Source: Zetaproteobacteria bacterium
GTDB lineage: Bacteria > Pseudomonadota > Zetaproteobacteria > Mariprofundales > Mariprofundaceae
Length of the DNA: 48,329 nt
Assembly (NCBI GenBank): GCA_021545585.1
Contig: JAJRTF010000017.1
Span: forward strand, 1-48,329
Direction of reading: 5' to 3'
Positions 14,834-23,998 of this stretch are shown piece by piece. The first letter of the stretch is position 1. Each line of letters opens with the position of its first letter. The notes under the pieces are model-generated. The model was given only the letters and a program-made list of their open reading frames with translations, was not told the origin of the DNA and ran no database searches. The position numbers and the translations under genes were made by a program.

Positions 14834-15822
14834 AAGGGATTTCGGGTATGCGCAGACAGGTGGGGTGGTTTGTCGTTATCGGTGTTGGCGCCATTATTCT
14901 GATACTGCTGATTACCAGCCTGCGCACCGATGTGTTTGCCAAGAAGTTTAACCTTACCTTTTCTCCTCCCTCAGCAGCTGCTTTTTACGTCGGTCAGCCA
15001 GTTAAGTTCCAGGGCTTCACCATTGGACGGGTAGGCGATATGGAGTTGCTGAGTGCCGGCAAGGTTCTGATTACACTGCGATTGCTGGAGCGCTATCGCA
15101 GAATGGTGCATCAGAATGGTGTAGCGCGTATTGTAAAGGAAGGACTGATTGGCGAACAGGTGGTTGAGGTGACCGCCGGAGACAGCAGCAGTCCGCCGGT
15201 GCATGATGGTCAGGCACTGCAATATGAAACCGAGGCTTCGATTGAGCAGCTATTGCAGGATATGAAGCCCGCCGTAGCCAATGCCAATACCCTGTTGCGC
15301 GAGACGGCAGAGCTGGCGACCTGGCTGAATGACCCATATGGAGCGGTACGACAGATCTCCGCACGGCTTAATGCAGCCAGTCAGGGCATGAGCCGGGAAA
15401 GTGTAGAGGGAATGGTGAAGGATTTTGCTGCCGTGATAGCGCAAATGAAGAGCATTACCGGGGAGTTCAATCAGTATCATGTGGCAGCCAACCTGTCCGA
15501 CTCTCTGAAGATGACGACCAAAATACTTAATGATATCCAGCCTCTGTCCCAAAAGCTGGGTGAGCAGGGGCCCGAGAGTTTTGAGCAGATCAACAGCCTG
15601 CTTCACCATGTAGACAAGTTGTCGCAATCGCTGGATGTGGTGGTGTCCGATTTGTCCGAACTTACCCCTGAATTGCCCGGCCTGGTACGTGAATCCAGAA
15701 AAACCATTCATGAAATGCAGGAGCTTTTGAAAGGCATGCGCGGCTCATGGTTGTTTGACGGGGATACATCCGGGAATAACGAACCGTCTGTGGCCGCGCC
15801 TGTGCTGGATATGCGCCCATGA
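14830..15822 (+). CDS. mlaD: MlaD-type MCE-domain protein
   Basis: Membrane-anchored periplasmic lipid-binding subunit of the Mla transporter. The 330-residue protein has one amino-terminal membrane segment (W-F-V-V-I-G-V-G-A-I-I-L-I-L-L-I). An MCE domain covers residues 38-120 (F-Y-V-G-Q-P-V-K-F-Q-G-F-T-I-G-R-V, then G-L-I-G-E-Q-V-V-E-V). A long helical tail (residues 130-310) is typical of longer MCE proteins that form tubes. The GTG at 14830 overlaps the stop of the preceding gene; an ATG at 14848 is an alternative start. No MlaC homologue is seen in the operon. Confidence 0.88.
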   Translation: MKGISGMRRQVGWFVVIGVGAIILILLITSLRTDVFAKKFNLTFSPPSAAAFYVGQPVKFQGFTIGRVGDMELLSAGKVLITLRLLERYRRMVHQNGVARIVKEGLIGEQVVEVTAGDSSSPPVHDGQALQYETEASIEQLLQDMKPAVANANTLLRETAELATWLNDPYGAVRQISARLNAASQGMSRESVEGMVKDFAAVIAQMKSITGEFNQYHVAANLSDSLKMTTKILNDIQPLSQKLGEQGPESFEQINSLLHHVDKLSQSLDVVVSDLSELTPELPGLVRESRKTIHEMQELLKGMRGSWLFDGDTSGNNEPSVAAPVLDMRP

Positions 15823-16733
15823 TCCAGCTGCGCTGCGTTCTTGTATTGTTGGTCATGTTGCTGGCTGCCTGTGGCGGTAAGCAGAATCACGGGGCTGTTG
15901 AGAATCCCTATCTTGAGAAAGCCCATGCTTTCTCGGCGGATGGCATGGCCGCCATGCGCCGTGAGCGCTGGAATGCTGCGGAACGGGGCTTTTCACGCGC
16001 CCTGCTGGCAGCCCAGTTGGCGGACAATGCCGTGCTCGTTCGTTTATCCTGGTATAATCTTGGTGTGGTCCGCTCAGCTATGCAGCATGCGGAAGAGGCC
16101 GAAGATGCCTTTCGGCGCTGTATTACGCTTTCCCGGCGACAGGGGGATGATGCGATGCGCATACGTGCAGGCCTTGCCCTGGCACTGATGCAGATGCGTC
16201 TGGAGAGGGAGGTCGATCAGGTGGATGTTCGGGGTAGCGGGCTTCCAGCCGATATATATCTGCAGAGCGGGCGTCTGGCGCAATTGCAGGGCAGGGCGGA
16301 TGCGGCGGACAAGGCCTATCATTCGGCCATCGCAAAAAGCAGGAGGAGTGCCAATGGTCTTCGTATTCGAGCCGATGCCCACATGGGCCTTGCCCTGTTG
16401 CAGCAGCAATCAGGCGATGCAGGCGGAGCCAGAAAGAGCGTCGATAAAGCGCTGGCAATCTGTCGTGAAATCGGGGCGCCTCGCCTGACGGCTCACGCAT
16501 TGTTTTTGAGCGCCGGTCTTTCGCAGTCGGCTATGGAGCAGAAGGATCAATATGAAAGGGCGCTGACCATTTATACCGCATTGGATGACATGCGTGGCCA
16601 GCGTGAAACACTGGAACGCCTGCAGAGTCTCGCGGAAGATGAGGGCGATAGTCATGCTCTGGAGCGAATCCGACTCAGATTGCATGGATTGGGCGGCGAT
16701 AAACAGCTAAGCATTGATGGCGATGGCCCATGA
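15819..16733 (+). CDS. TPR-repeat lipoprotein
   Basis: A 304-residue lipoprotein with signal peptide and lipobox L-A-A-C at about residue 18, followed by a series of helix pairs with the TPR spacing (for example W-N-A-A-E-R-G-F-S-R-A-L-L, A-E-D-A-F-R-R-C-I, A-D-K-A-Y-H-S-A-I, A-R-K-S-V-D-K-A-L and Y-E-R-A-L-T-I-Y). It is likely a protein-interaction scaffold on the periplasmic face of the inner or outer membrane. Its start overlaps the mlaD stop, so it is probably a partner of this transporter. No specific family was recognised. Confidence 0.75.
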   Translation: MIQLRCVLVLLVMLLAACGGKQNHGAVENPYLEKAHAFSADGMAAMRRERWNAAERGFSRALLAAQLADNAVLVRLSWYNLGVVRSAMQHAEEAEDAFRRCITLSRRQGDDAMRIRAGLALALMQMRLEREVDQVDVRGSGLPADIYLQSGRLAQLQGRADAADKAYHSAIAKSRRSANGLRIRADAHMGLALLQQQSGDAGGARKSVDKALAICREIGAPRLTAHALFLSAGLSQSAMEQKDQYERALTIYTALDDMRGQRETLERLQSLAEDEGDSHALERIRLRLHGLGGDKQLSIDGDGP

Positions 16734-17212
16734 AGGCAGGCATGGGATGCTCTTGTAGCGGGGAAGACAGTCAGGTTGAGACCTTGACCTGTGAGTTGAA
16801 CTGCGAAAGCAAGTGCATTGATTTTTTGCGCTCCGTGGTTGTAATTATGACGAAGCGGATGGGCATGAACCCCTGTCACAGTAATCGGGTTGCTCTGGCT
16901 GTGGATGAGCTGTTTGCCAATATTGCCGAACACGGGTATGCCGGGCGCCCCGGCCGGATTGAATTTGAGACACGTATCGATGCTCATGGATCAAAGGGGA
17001 AGGAGCTGGTGTTTAATTTTCGTGACTACACGCATTCCGACTGGACGTATCAGGAATGTGAAACACATGCCTCCGGTTGCGAGCCCCGTGCCATTACACC
17101 GGGAGGGCTGGGTTTGAAGTTGATCCGTGAGGTTGCCGACTGCTTCGAGCAGCAGAAGCTGGCGGATGGCAATCGCTGGCATTTGACGTTTTGTGTGCAT
17201 GGAAGTGAATAA
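16730..17212 (+). CDS. RsbW-like serine kinase / anti-sigma-type ATPase
   Basis: A 160-residue GHKL ATPase of the RsbW type, which phosphorylates a STAS antagonist and sequesters a partner. The N-box is present (A-V-D-E-L-F-A-N-I-A-E-H-G-Y, residues 56-69), as is the G-box (P-G-G-L-G-L-K-L-I-R-E-V-A-D, near residue 124). The usual D-x-G box is altered (F-R-D-Y-T). The first 30 residues carry an unusual set of cysteines (C-x-C at 7 and 9, then C-x3-C-x3-C at 21-29). It lies between a TPR lipoprotein and a STAS protein and overlaps the former, so the natural substrate is the following gene's product. Confidence 0.82.
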   Translation: MKAGMGCSCSGEDSQVETLTCELNCESKCIDFLRSVVVIMTKRMGMNPCHSNRVALAVDELFANIAEHGYAGRPGRIEFETRIDAHGSKGKELVFNFRDYTHSDWTYQECETHASGCEPRAITPGGLGLKLIREVADCFEQQKLADGNRWHLTFCVHGSE

Positions 17213-17223
17213 GGAGAAAGAAA

Positions 17224-17547
17224 GTGGAACTGCAATTTGAATGTAAAAAGACAGGTAATGGGAGTGCCAGCCTCAAGGTGATTGGCGATGTAACCATTCA
17301 TACGTCACCGAAACTGAGGGAGCAGCTCAAAGCACTGCTTGTGCCGGATACGCACGAGGTGCGCGTGCTGCTGGGAGAGGTCGAATTCATGGACTCCTCC
17401 GGCATCGCCACACTGGTCGAGGGGCTGCGGTGGAGCCGCGCCTCCGGCGGCAGGTTTGTGCTGGCCGGGCTGCATGACAATGTGCGCGATGTATTGTCAC
17501 TGGCCAAGCTTGATAGCGTATTCGATATTGAGGAATGCTCCGGGTGA
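17224..17547 (+). CDS. STAS-domain protein (anti-sigma antagonist or MlaB-like)
   Basis: A 107-residue single STAS domain: [16 protein letters not shown], then [16 protein letters not shown], with the conserved D-S-S-G that is phosphorylated in RsbV-type antagonists (Ser at about residue 59), and F-V-L-A-G-L. Mla systems normally contain a STAS subunit, MlaB, which controls the ATPase, so it may act as MlaB, as an RsbV-type switch, or as both. It starts with GTG after AAGGAGAAAG, an excellent ribosome binding site, and overlaps ubiD. Confidence 0.87.
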   Translation: MELQFECKKTGNGSASLKVIGDVTIHTSPKLREQLKALLVPDTHEVRVLLGEVEFMDSSGIATLVEGLRWSRASGGRFVLAGLHDNVRDVLSLAKLDSVFDIEECSG

Positions 17548-19016
17548 GTTATGCGGATTTACGGGCCTTTCTGACTGATCTTGAGGGACGGGGGCTGTTG
17601 AAACGCATCGGGGCCGAGGTGAGCAGCAAGCTGGAAATCACCGAAATATCCGACCGCGTTCTGCGATCCGGCGGCCCGGCGCTGTTGTTTGAGAATGTGG
17701 TTGATGATGGCGAATCCCGGGGAATGTCGGTGCTGACAAATTTATTCGGTACCGACGAGCGTATTGCACTGGGTATGGGGCGGGAATCGGCATCTGAGCT
17801 GAGAGGAATTGGCGAGCTGCTTGCCTATCTGAAGGAGCCCGAGCCGCCCAAGGGGCTGAAGGATGCGTGGGAAAAGTTTCCGGTATTGAAAAAAGTCATG
17901 CATATGAACCCCAAGTTGGTCAGGAAGGCAGCCTGGCAGGAGGTGGTACTCAAGGGTGATGAGGTTGATTTAAGCCGACTGCCCATCCAGACCTGCTGGC
18001 CGGATGATGCAGCCCCCTTGCTGACATGGGGGCTGGTTGTGACCAGAGGGCCGAATAAGGACAGGCAGAACCTCGGCATTTATCGCCAGCAGCTGGTGGG
18101 CCGCAACAAGTTGATTATGCGCTGGCTTAAACATCGCGGTGGAGCACAGGATCATCTTGAGGCCAAAAATGCCGGTGAAACCAAATTTCCATGCGCGGTT
18201 GTGATTGGTGCGGATCCTGCCACGATACTGGCTGCTGTGACCCCGATTCCTGATACCTTGTCCGAGTATCAGTTTGCCGGCCTGCTGCGCGGCGGTAAAA
18301 CGGAGCTCTGTGATTGCCTCTCTGTGCCGTTACAGGTTCCGGCATCGGCCGAGATTGTGCTTGAAGGTTATGTGTCGCTGGATGAATATGCTGAAGAAGG
18401 GCCATTCGGCGATCATACGGGCTATTATAACGAAACGGAGATGTTTCCAGTGTTTACGGTCGAGACGATGAGCATGCGCAGCGATGCCATTTATCATTCC
18501 ACCCATACCGGTAAGCCGCCTGATGAGCCGGCTGTTCTTGGTCTGGCCTTTAATGAGGTGTTTGTCCCCATTCTGCAAAAGCAGTTTCCCGAGATTGTTG
18601 ATTTTTACCTTCCCATGGAGGGATGTTCCTATCGCGTGGCGGTGGTATCCATTCGCAAGGGTTATGCCGGACATGCCAAACGGGTGATGTTCGGCGTGTG
18701 GTCGTATCTGCGCCAGTTTATGTATACCAAATTCATTATCGTCGTGGATGAGGATATTGATTGTCGCTCATGGCCCGAGGTGATCTGGGCAATCTCGACG
18801 CGTTGCGATCCGGCCAGGGATTTCACCATGGCCGAACGCACGCCGATTGATTATCTGGACTTTGCCTCACCGATAGCGGGCCTGGGATCGAAGGTGGGTA
18901 TTGATGCGACGAACAAGTGGCCGGGTGAGAGTGAGCGTGAATGGGGCAGGGTCATTCATATGGATGCAGACGTGAAAGCACGTATCGATTCGATCTGGGG
19001 TGAACTGGGGCTGTAG
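17544..19016 (+). CDS. ubiD: UbiD-family 4-hydroxy-3-polyprenylbenzoate decarboxylase
   Basis: Prenylated-FMN decarboxylase of ubiquinone synthesis. The protein of 490 residues shows the UbiD features: N-L-G-I-Y-R-Q-Q-L near residue 180, [20 protein letters not shown] (FMN/metal site), [19 protein letters not shown] with the catalytic E-x-P-F-G-D-H, and [18 protein letters not shown]. The GTG at 17544 is preferred: it overlaps the STAS stop and has GAGGA nine bases upstream, whereas the ATG at 17535 is almost on top of that site. It is the last gene of the mla operon. It needs UbiX, not seen here. Confidence 0.95.
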   Translation: MSYADLRAFLTDLEGRGLLKRIGAEVSSKLEITEISDRVLRSGGPALLFENVVDDGESRGMSVLTNLFGTDERIALGMGRESASELRGIGELLAYLKEPEPPKGLKDAWEKFPVLKKVMHMNPKLVRKAAWQEVVLKGDEVDLSRLPIQTCWPDDAAPLLTWGLVVTRGPNKDRQNLGIYRQQLVGRNKLIMRWLKHRGGAQDHLEAKNAGETKFPCAVVIGADPATILAAVTPIPDTLSEYQFAGLLRGGKTELCDCLSVPLQVPASAEIVLEGYVSLDEYAEEGPFGDHTGYYNETEMFPVFTVETMSMRSDAIYHSTHTGKPPDEPAVLGLAFNEVFVPILQKQFPEIVDFYLPMEGCSYRVAVVSIRKGYAGHAKRVMFGVWSYLRQFMYTKFIIVVDEDIDCRSWPEVIWAISTRCDPARDFTMAERTPIDYLDFASPIAGLGSKVGIDATNKWPGESEREWGRVIHMDADVKARIDSIWGELGL

Positions 19017-19122
19017 TGCGCATGCCGAATATTCAGCTATACTGCCCTGTGGCAGGGGCTGTTTGGTTGAGGGATGCAGCCGGCAGGGAAAGAATAACTG
19101 ATTCGGGAGGCGGTTGACTGAT

Positions 19123-21051
19123 ATGTCGATGGTGAAGGGAGCGATATTTGTAGGCGTACTGGTGTTGCTTAGCGCCATCGCCATCTATTTTGTTGTTTCA
19201 AAAAGTGATTACAGTGCCTCCGATGCCGATCTGCTGGCGATGGGGCAATCCGCCTATGAGGATCAGCGATTTGAGGATGCGGCCAAATGGTATCTTCAGG
19301 CTGCCAGAAAAGGGAAGACTGAAGCGCAGTATCAGATGGCCATGATGTATCGTCAGGGTAAAGGTGTGGGTCGTGATGATGAGCAGGTCGTACGCTGGTT
19401 AAAACTGGCGGCCCGGCTCGGCCATGCCCGGGCGCAATATGAATTGGCCAAGCAGTATGAAGTAGGCCGCGGGGTGGATCATCCCGATGATATCATGGCA
19501 TTTGAGTGGTACAGAAAAGCGGCTGAAAAAGGTAATGCCAAAGCCCAGTATCGGTTGGCAGTGTTATATAGCGAGGGCCGTGGCGTGGCCCAGAACGATT
19601 ATGAAGCCGTGCGCTGGGCGGTCAAGGCGGTGAAGGGAAAAGATCCGGATGCGCAATCCTATATTCAGCAGATCGTCAACCGCATCACAGGCAAGTCCAG
19701 GCAGGGCGATCAGATAGCGCAGTTTACGCTGGCCCAGATGTATCAGCGTGGTGAAGGGGTTTCCAGAGATCGCCAGAAAACCCTGTACTGGTTGCGCCGG
19801 AGTGCAAAAGGCGGTAACCAGCAGGCGCAATACTGGCTGGCCGGCTTATTGAAGGATGAGGCCGGGGAGCAGGCGCGGGAAGAGGCTGCAAAATGGTATC
19901 TGGCAGCAGCAAGGCAGGGGCATGCGCGGGCCAAGGCGGCTATTGGTGTGATGTATGCGCTTGGCCAGGGTGTGGTACGGAATTATTCGCTGGCCCTGAA
20001 CTGGCTTAATGAGGCGGCAGCGGCAGGAGTTGCGCAGGCCCAGTTTACTCTGGGTATCATGCATGAGCACGGATTAGGGGTGAAGAGCAACAGTAAAAGG
20101 GCTTTCACATGGTATACGCAGGCGGCCAGGAGCGGCTTGGCGCAGGCCGAAAACAATCTTGCTGTGATGTATGCTCTGGGGCAGGGTACGAAGAAGCGCA
20201 TGGCACAGGCATTTATCTGGTGGAAGCGGGCTGCAGGCGGCAGTACCCGGGCCGAGTTCAATCTGGGGCTGGTGAATCTGCGCGGTATTGGTATTACGCC
20301 GAATGATGACGAGGGCGCCAAGTGGCTGCGCAGGGCGGAATCCGGCGGTAATGCCCGTGCCAAATTGTTATTGGGGTTGTTGTACGATCTTGGCCGTGGC
20401 GTGGGGCGCAGCAAAAAAGAAGCAGTGGTCTGGTACAAACAGGCTGCCGAACTGGGTGATATGGATGCTGTGTTCAATATGGCAGTCCTGTATTACAACG
20501 GTGTCGGTCTGGCCGGGGACTTAAAACAGGCTGCCGACTATTTTCAAAAAGCTGCCGATAGCGGTGATGCACGGGCAAGAAACAATCTGGCCTCCATGTA
20601 TATGGAAGGAAAAGGTGTCAGCTATAATGCTTCTGCGGCATTCAAGCACTATATGCAGGCCGCTCAGGCCGGCGATGTGCTGGCTCAGTTCAATCTGGCC
20701 AATATGTACCGCAAGGGAGAGGGCATCGCCCAGCAGGATGCGAAGGCTGTAAGCTGGTATCGGCGGGCTGCTGAGCAGGGATATGCTCCGGCACAGAATT
20801 CACTGGCTTACATGTACGCACTGGGGCGCGGCGTGAAAAAGGATGAAAAACAGGCTTATGCGTGGTTTGAAAAGGCTGTGGATCAAGGCCTGTCGGTTGC
20901 GCAGCAGAACATGGGCTTGCTGAAGCATCACCGGAGCGGTTATGAATTGATCAGTATGGCAGTGGATATGCGTGTGCGTGCAACCATGCTGACCGAAGAG
21001 CCTCTGGACATGCAGCGCTGGCTGGATCGGCAGACATCTCCGAGCCTGTAG
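19123..21051 (+). CDS. Large Sel1-repeat protein, membrane-anchored
   Basis: A protein of 642 residues with an amino-terminal membrane segment (G-A-I-F-V-G-V-L-V-L-L-S-A-I-A-I-Y-F) and about 15 Sel1-like repeats of 36 residues, each with the pattern A-x-x-x-L-A-x-M-Y-x-x-G-x-G-V and A-x-x-W-Y-x-x-A-A-x-x-G. Such solenoids act as scaffolds, for example in cell-wall or signalling complexes; nothing here points to a particular partner. ATG at 19123 was chosen. GGGAGG at 19105-19110 lies 12 bases before it; a TTG at 19114 is too close to that site. Transcribed alone, with a possible TATACT -10 near 19038. Confidence 0.85.
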   Translation: MSMVKGAIFVGVLVLLSAIAIYFVVSKSDYSASDADLLAMGQSAYEDQRFEDAAKWYLQAARKGKTEAQYQMAMMYRQGKGVGRDDEQVVRWLKLAARLGHARAQYELAKQYEVGRGVDHPDDIMAFEWYRKAAEKGNAKAQYRLAVLYSEGRGVAQNDYEAVRWAVKAVKGKDPDAQSYIQQIVNRITGKSRQGDQIAQFTLAQMYQRGEGVSRDRQKTLYWLRRSAKGGNQQAQYWLAGLLKDEAGEQAREEAAKWYLAAARQGHARAKAAIGVMYALGQGVVRNYSLALNWLNEAAAAGVAQAQFTLGIMHEHGLGVKSNSKRAFTWYTQAARSGLAQAENNLAVMYALGQGTKKRMAQAFIWWKRAAGGSTRAEFNLGLVNLRGIGITPNDDEGAKWLRRAESGGNARAKLLLGLLYDLGRGVGRSKKEAVVWYKQAAELGDMDAVFNMAVLYYNGVGLAGDLKQAADYFQKAADSGDARARNNLASMYMEGKGVSYNASAAFKHYMQAAQAGDVLAQFNLANMYRKGEGIAQQDAKAVSWYRRAAEQGYAPAQNSLAYMYALGRGVKKDEKQAYAWFEKAVDQGLSVAQQNMGLLKHHRSGYELISMAVDMRVRATMLTEEPLDMQRWLDRQTSPSL

Positions 21052-21107
21052 AAGCCCGAGCAACAGCTTTTCTTCTGTAGCCGAACCCGACTTTGGACAT
21101 GCATGCG

Positions 21108-21315
21108 ATCCGGTGCTAGCTTTCGGTGCGCATTGTGGTGCCCAAAAGGTTTTTTCGACCAAGGGTGAAACGGGAAGTCCGGTGAGGTTTTGACCAAGTC
21201 CGGCGCAGCCCCCGCTACTGTAAGCCTGACAATGCCATGCAAAGCCACTGGAAACCGGGAAGGCAGGCATGGCAGAGGATGACGGCAAGCCAGGAGACCG
21301 GCCCGATGCACGGCA
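21108..21315 (+). promoter_or_regulatory. Cobalamin (adenosylcobalamin) riboswitch
   Basis: Matches the conserved B12 riboswitch core: GGGAAGTCCGGTG (near 21172), GCCCCCGCTACTGTAAGC (near 21208), GCCACTG (21244), GGGAAGGC, GATGACGGCAAGCCAGGAGACC (near 21279-21299). It precedes btuB and the B12 operon, which it should repress when cobalamin is plentiful. The stretch to 21475 would be the expression platform. CU-rich sequence at about 21387-21402 could pair with the GGAGG of btuB, suggesting control of translation. The pairing is inferred. Confidence 0.95.
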
Positions 21316-21474
21316 TGACGGGATTACCTGCATGTCATCGGTATGAGTCCTCGGTGGGAGGCTGCTTGCCGGAGTAGTGGCCTTGTCTCCTCATCCTCCT
21401 CTGCTTCCGCCATGTTTTTTCCATCGTGATCCATGCCTCCAATAATAATATTGCGCGGCGGGCGCGGAGGAAAA

Positions 21475-23379
21475 GTGAAAAAAGCATATATCATGTCGGC
21501 ATGTCTGGCAGTCATGGCCAGTAGCATCACTACGGCATTAGCACAGAATGAAGACCTCGGGATCATTGATGTTACATCCAGTCGGGTAGCATCACCATCA
21601 ATCACATCATCAAAGTTGGTGGCGGTGATAGACAGAAAAACCATTGAAGCTTCACATGCTGAAAATATCGTTGATATTCTGAAGGGACAACCCAATATCG
21701 TTGTGCGCGACACAACCGGTGTTGGCGCAAAATCCCAAGTGGATATAGGCGGTTTCGGTGAAACAGGGGCATCCAACCAGGTCGTGTTAATTGATGGCCG
21801 GCGAGTGAACAGCCCGGATTTATCCGGCACTGACTGGACGCAGATTCCGGTGGATCAGATCGAACGCATCGAAATCGTGCATGGTGGCGGTTCAGTACTC
21901 TATGGCGATGGCGCAGTCGGTGGTGTGATTAATATCATCACACGCATCCCCGAGGCCGGTGGCAATATCAGTCTGGGGAGCGGCAGCTTCGGCGAATTTT
22001 CCGGCAAGGTACGAATCGGTGCTGATTCAGAAAAGACCCGGCTGGAAATGAACCTGTCGGGCCTGACAACAGACGGTTATCGCGACAATTCATTTTTTGA
22101 TCGATTTGATGCAGGCGCCAGAGCGGAAGCAGATATATCTCCAAATATAAATTTTCACGTTTCCGGAAACCATCACAGGGACAGGGCGGGTTTGCCCGGG
22201 CCGTTAAGCCAGGCACAGGTGGCCGTGAACCGGAAGCAGGCATCATCCCCGAATGATTTCAGTAAGACGACCGACAGCTTTGTCGATGCCGGGCTGACGC
22301 TGAATGCCGGGGATCACCTGGAGTTTGATGTTGATGGCGGCTTTCGGCATCGGGATACACATGCTGAATTTGTCAGTTTTGGTTCCGCAACGGATATTGT
22401 TATGCGCACCAGATCCTTGCGGCCTAAATTGATCTATACCGGGGGCGAGGGCTTGCATGTCAAGCTGGTTGCCGGTGCGGATATCGATGATAATCATGGT
22501 GGAATACGTTCATTTTCCTCCAGTGATATCAGCCGGAGCCGCCAGGGGTATTATGGATTCATAGAGCTGGGAGGAGAGGAACAACGCTGGAATATCTCCG
22601 GCGGTGCACGTTCCGAGAAAGTGAAGACAACGTTCCAGTCCACGGGTAACCAGCTGTCTGATACCATCGGAACATGGGAGGCTGGGACATCCATTGGTCT
22701 GACTGATCAATTAAGGTTCAGGGCAAACGCATCGCGATCACTCCGTTTCCCTGTGCTTGATGAATACTTCAATCTTTTTTTGGGCAGCGTGGATACGACC
22801 TTATTGCCCCAGACAGGAAAGCATTACAGTACAAGCCTGCGTTATGACTGGGATAAGGCATGGCTGGAGGCGAGCCTGAGTCGTGCTGACATCAATAGTG
22901 AGATATTCTTCAACCCATTAACATTCAGCAATGACAATTACGCGGATAAGACCCGGCATGATGTTGTTGTGCTCAGTGGCCACTGGAAAGCACATGATTT
23001 ATTGCAGTTAACAGCCAATTATACTTACACCAATGCAACATTTCGGGGTGGCGCTTTTGATGGCAAATGCATCCCTGCCGTAGCCAAAAACAGGCTTGGT
23101 ATGATTTGGATGGCGGCCTGGGATGACAGCCTCTCAACCAATATGAATCTGAGCTATGTTGGCAGTTCATTCCAGATCAGTGATCAGGCGAATGCAAGAA
23201 ATAAGCTGGCCTCTTATTTATTACTGGATGCAGTTGTGAATTATCATTGGCAAGATATGGATATGTTTGTGCGTGTCGATAATCTGACCAACGAGAAATA
23301 CAGCACCTACGCCACTTTTGATTTCTTTTACCCGGCGTCTGGCATTGCTGTTCGTAGTGGTGTGAGCTATCGCTTCTAG
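21475..23379 (+). CDS. btuB: TonB-dependent cobalamin receptor
   Basis: Outer-membrane gated barrel that imports cobalamin. The protein of 634 residues begins with GTG after GGAGG and has a signal peptide (K-K-A-Y-I-M-S-A-C-L ... T-A-L-A). A TonB box/plug domain follows: L-G-I-I-D-V-T-S-S-R-V, then I-V-D-I-L-K-G-Q-P-N-I, V-L-I-D-G-R-R-V-N, I-E-R-I-E-I-V-H-G-G-G-S-V-L-Y-G-D-G-A-V-G-G-V-I-N-I-I-T. The carboxy-terminal barrel ends in a typical aromatic residue (V-S-Y-R-F). The riboswitch and the adjacent btuF, btuC and btuD fix the substrate. A start further upstream (21433) lies in the leader and is rejected. Confidence 0.93.
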   Translation: MKKAYIMSACLAVMASSITTALAQNEDLGIIDVTSSRVASPSITSSKLVAVIDRKTIEASHAENIVDILKGQPNIVVRDTTGVGAKSQVDIGGFGETGASNQVVLIDGRRVNSPDLSGTDWTQIPVDQIERIEIVHGGGSVLYGDGAVGGVINIITRIPEAGGNISLGSGSFGEFSGKVRIGADSEKTRLEMNLSGLTTDGYRDNSFFDRFDAGARAEADISPNINFHVSGNHHRDRAGLPGPLSQAQVAVNRKQASSPNDFSKTTDSFVDAGLTLNAGDHLEFDVDGGFRHRDTHAEFVSFGSATDIVMRTRSLRPKLIYTGGEGLHVKLVAGADIDDNHGGIRSFSSSDISRSRQGYYGFIELGGEEQRWNISGGARSEKVKTTFQSTGNQLSDTIGTWEAGTSIGLTDQLRFRANASRSLRFPVLDEYFNLFLGSVDTTLLPQTGKHYSTSLRYDWDKAWLEASLSRADINSEIFFNPLTFSNDNYADKTRHDVVVLSGHWKAHDLLQLTANYTYTNATFRGGAFDGKCIPAVAKNRLGMIWMAAWDDSLSTNMNLSYVGSSFQISDQANARNKLASYLLLDAVVNYHWQDMDMFVRVDNLTNEKYSTYATFDFFYPASGIAVRSGVSYRF

Positions 23380-23383
23380 GCTG

Positions 23384-23998
23384 ATGGGGCTATGGCCGTG
23401 GCTGGTGGCGAGTGCCGCCATCCACGGTCTGGTTTTTATGTCATGGACCCTGTATGAACCCGCTCATTCAGCGATACAGGCAAGCCATGGCGTTTCCCGG
23501 GTCACAGTGGAATTGCTCGGCGAGGAGGCAGAGGTTCCGGGGCTTGATGAAGCACGGATACAGCAGCCTGATACGAAGACCAAGCTTCTACAGAGGCATA
23601 AGTCCGTTGCAGAGTTGCTCTTTTCGCGAGCCAAAGATACGCCTGTAGTGGACAGTGATGCCGATACGAACATCCACGCTGCGGCTGCAAAATCTGTAGC
23701 CAATGCAGCAGCGACAATGAATCGTCAGTTTTCCAGTGAGCATTTGAGCAGCGTGGTCAGACAGCATCTCGAAGGCTTTAAATATTATCCGGCCAGCGCC
23801 CGTCGACGAGGTATTGAGGGGGCGGTGGAAGTTCGTTTTTCCCTTGCCAGTGGAGGCAGGGCTGCAGGGCTTGAGGTGATCACAGGTTCCGGTTATGCCG
23901 TTCTTGATCGTGCGGCGTTACAAACCGTACACCGGGCCGAGCCGTTTCCACTGGATAGCGGTTTCTATCGTTTCAGACTGGTGTTCCACCGCTCATGA
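23384..23998 (+). CDS. TonB-like energy transducer linked to B12 uptake
   Basis: A 204-residue protein with one amino-terminal membrane segment (W-L-V-A-S-A-A-I-H-G-L-V-F-M-S-W) and a periplasmic linker. A TonB carboxy-terminal domain covers residues 125-204 (Y-Y-P-A-S-A-R-R-R-G-I-E-G-A-V-E-V-R-F-S-L and A-L-Q-T-V-H-R-A-E-P-F-P). It should transmit proton-motive force to BtuB. The linker lacks the long Pro-Glu/Pro-Lys stretch of classical TonB. Its start is four bases after the btuB stop and its end overlaps btuF, so it is dedicated to this receptor. ExbB/ExbD are not nearby. Confidence 0.85.
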   Translation: MGLWPWLVASAAIHGLVFMSWTLYEPAHSAIQASHGVSRVTVELLGEEAEVPGLDEARIQQPDTKTKLLQRHKSVAELLFSRAKDTPVVDSDADTNIHAAAAKSVANAAATMNRQFSSEHLSSVVRQHLEGFKYYPASARRRGIEGAVEVRFSLASGGRAAGLEVITGSGYAVLDRAALQTVHRAEPFPLDSGFYRFRLVFHRS

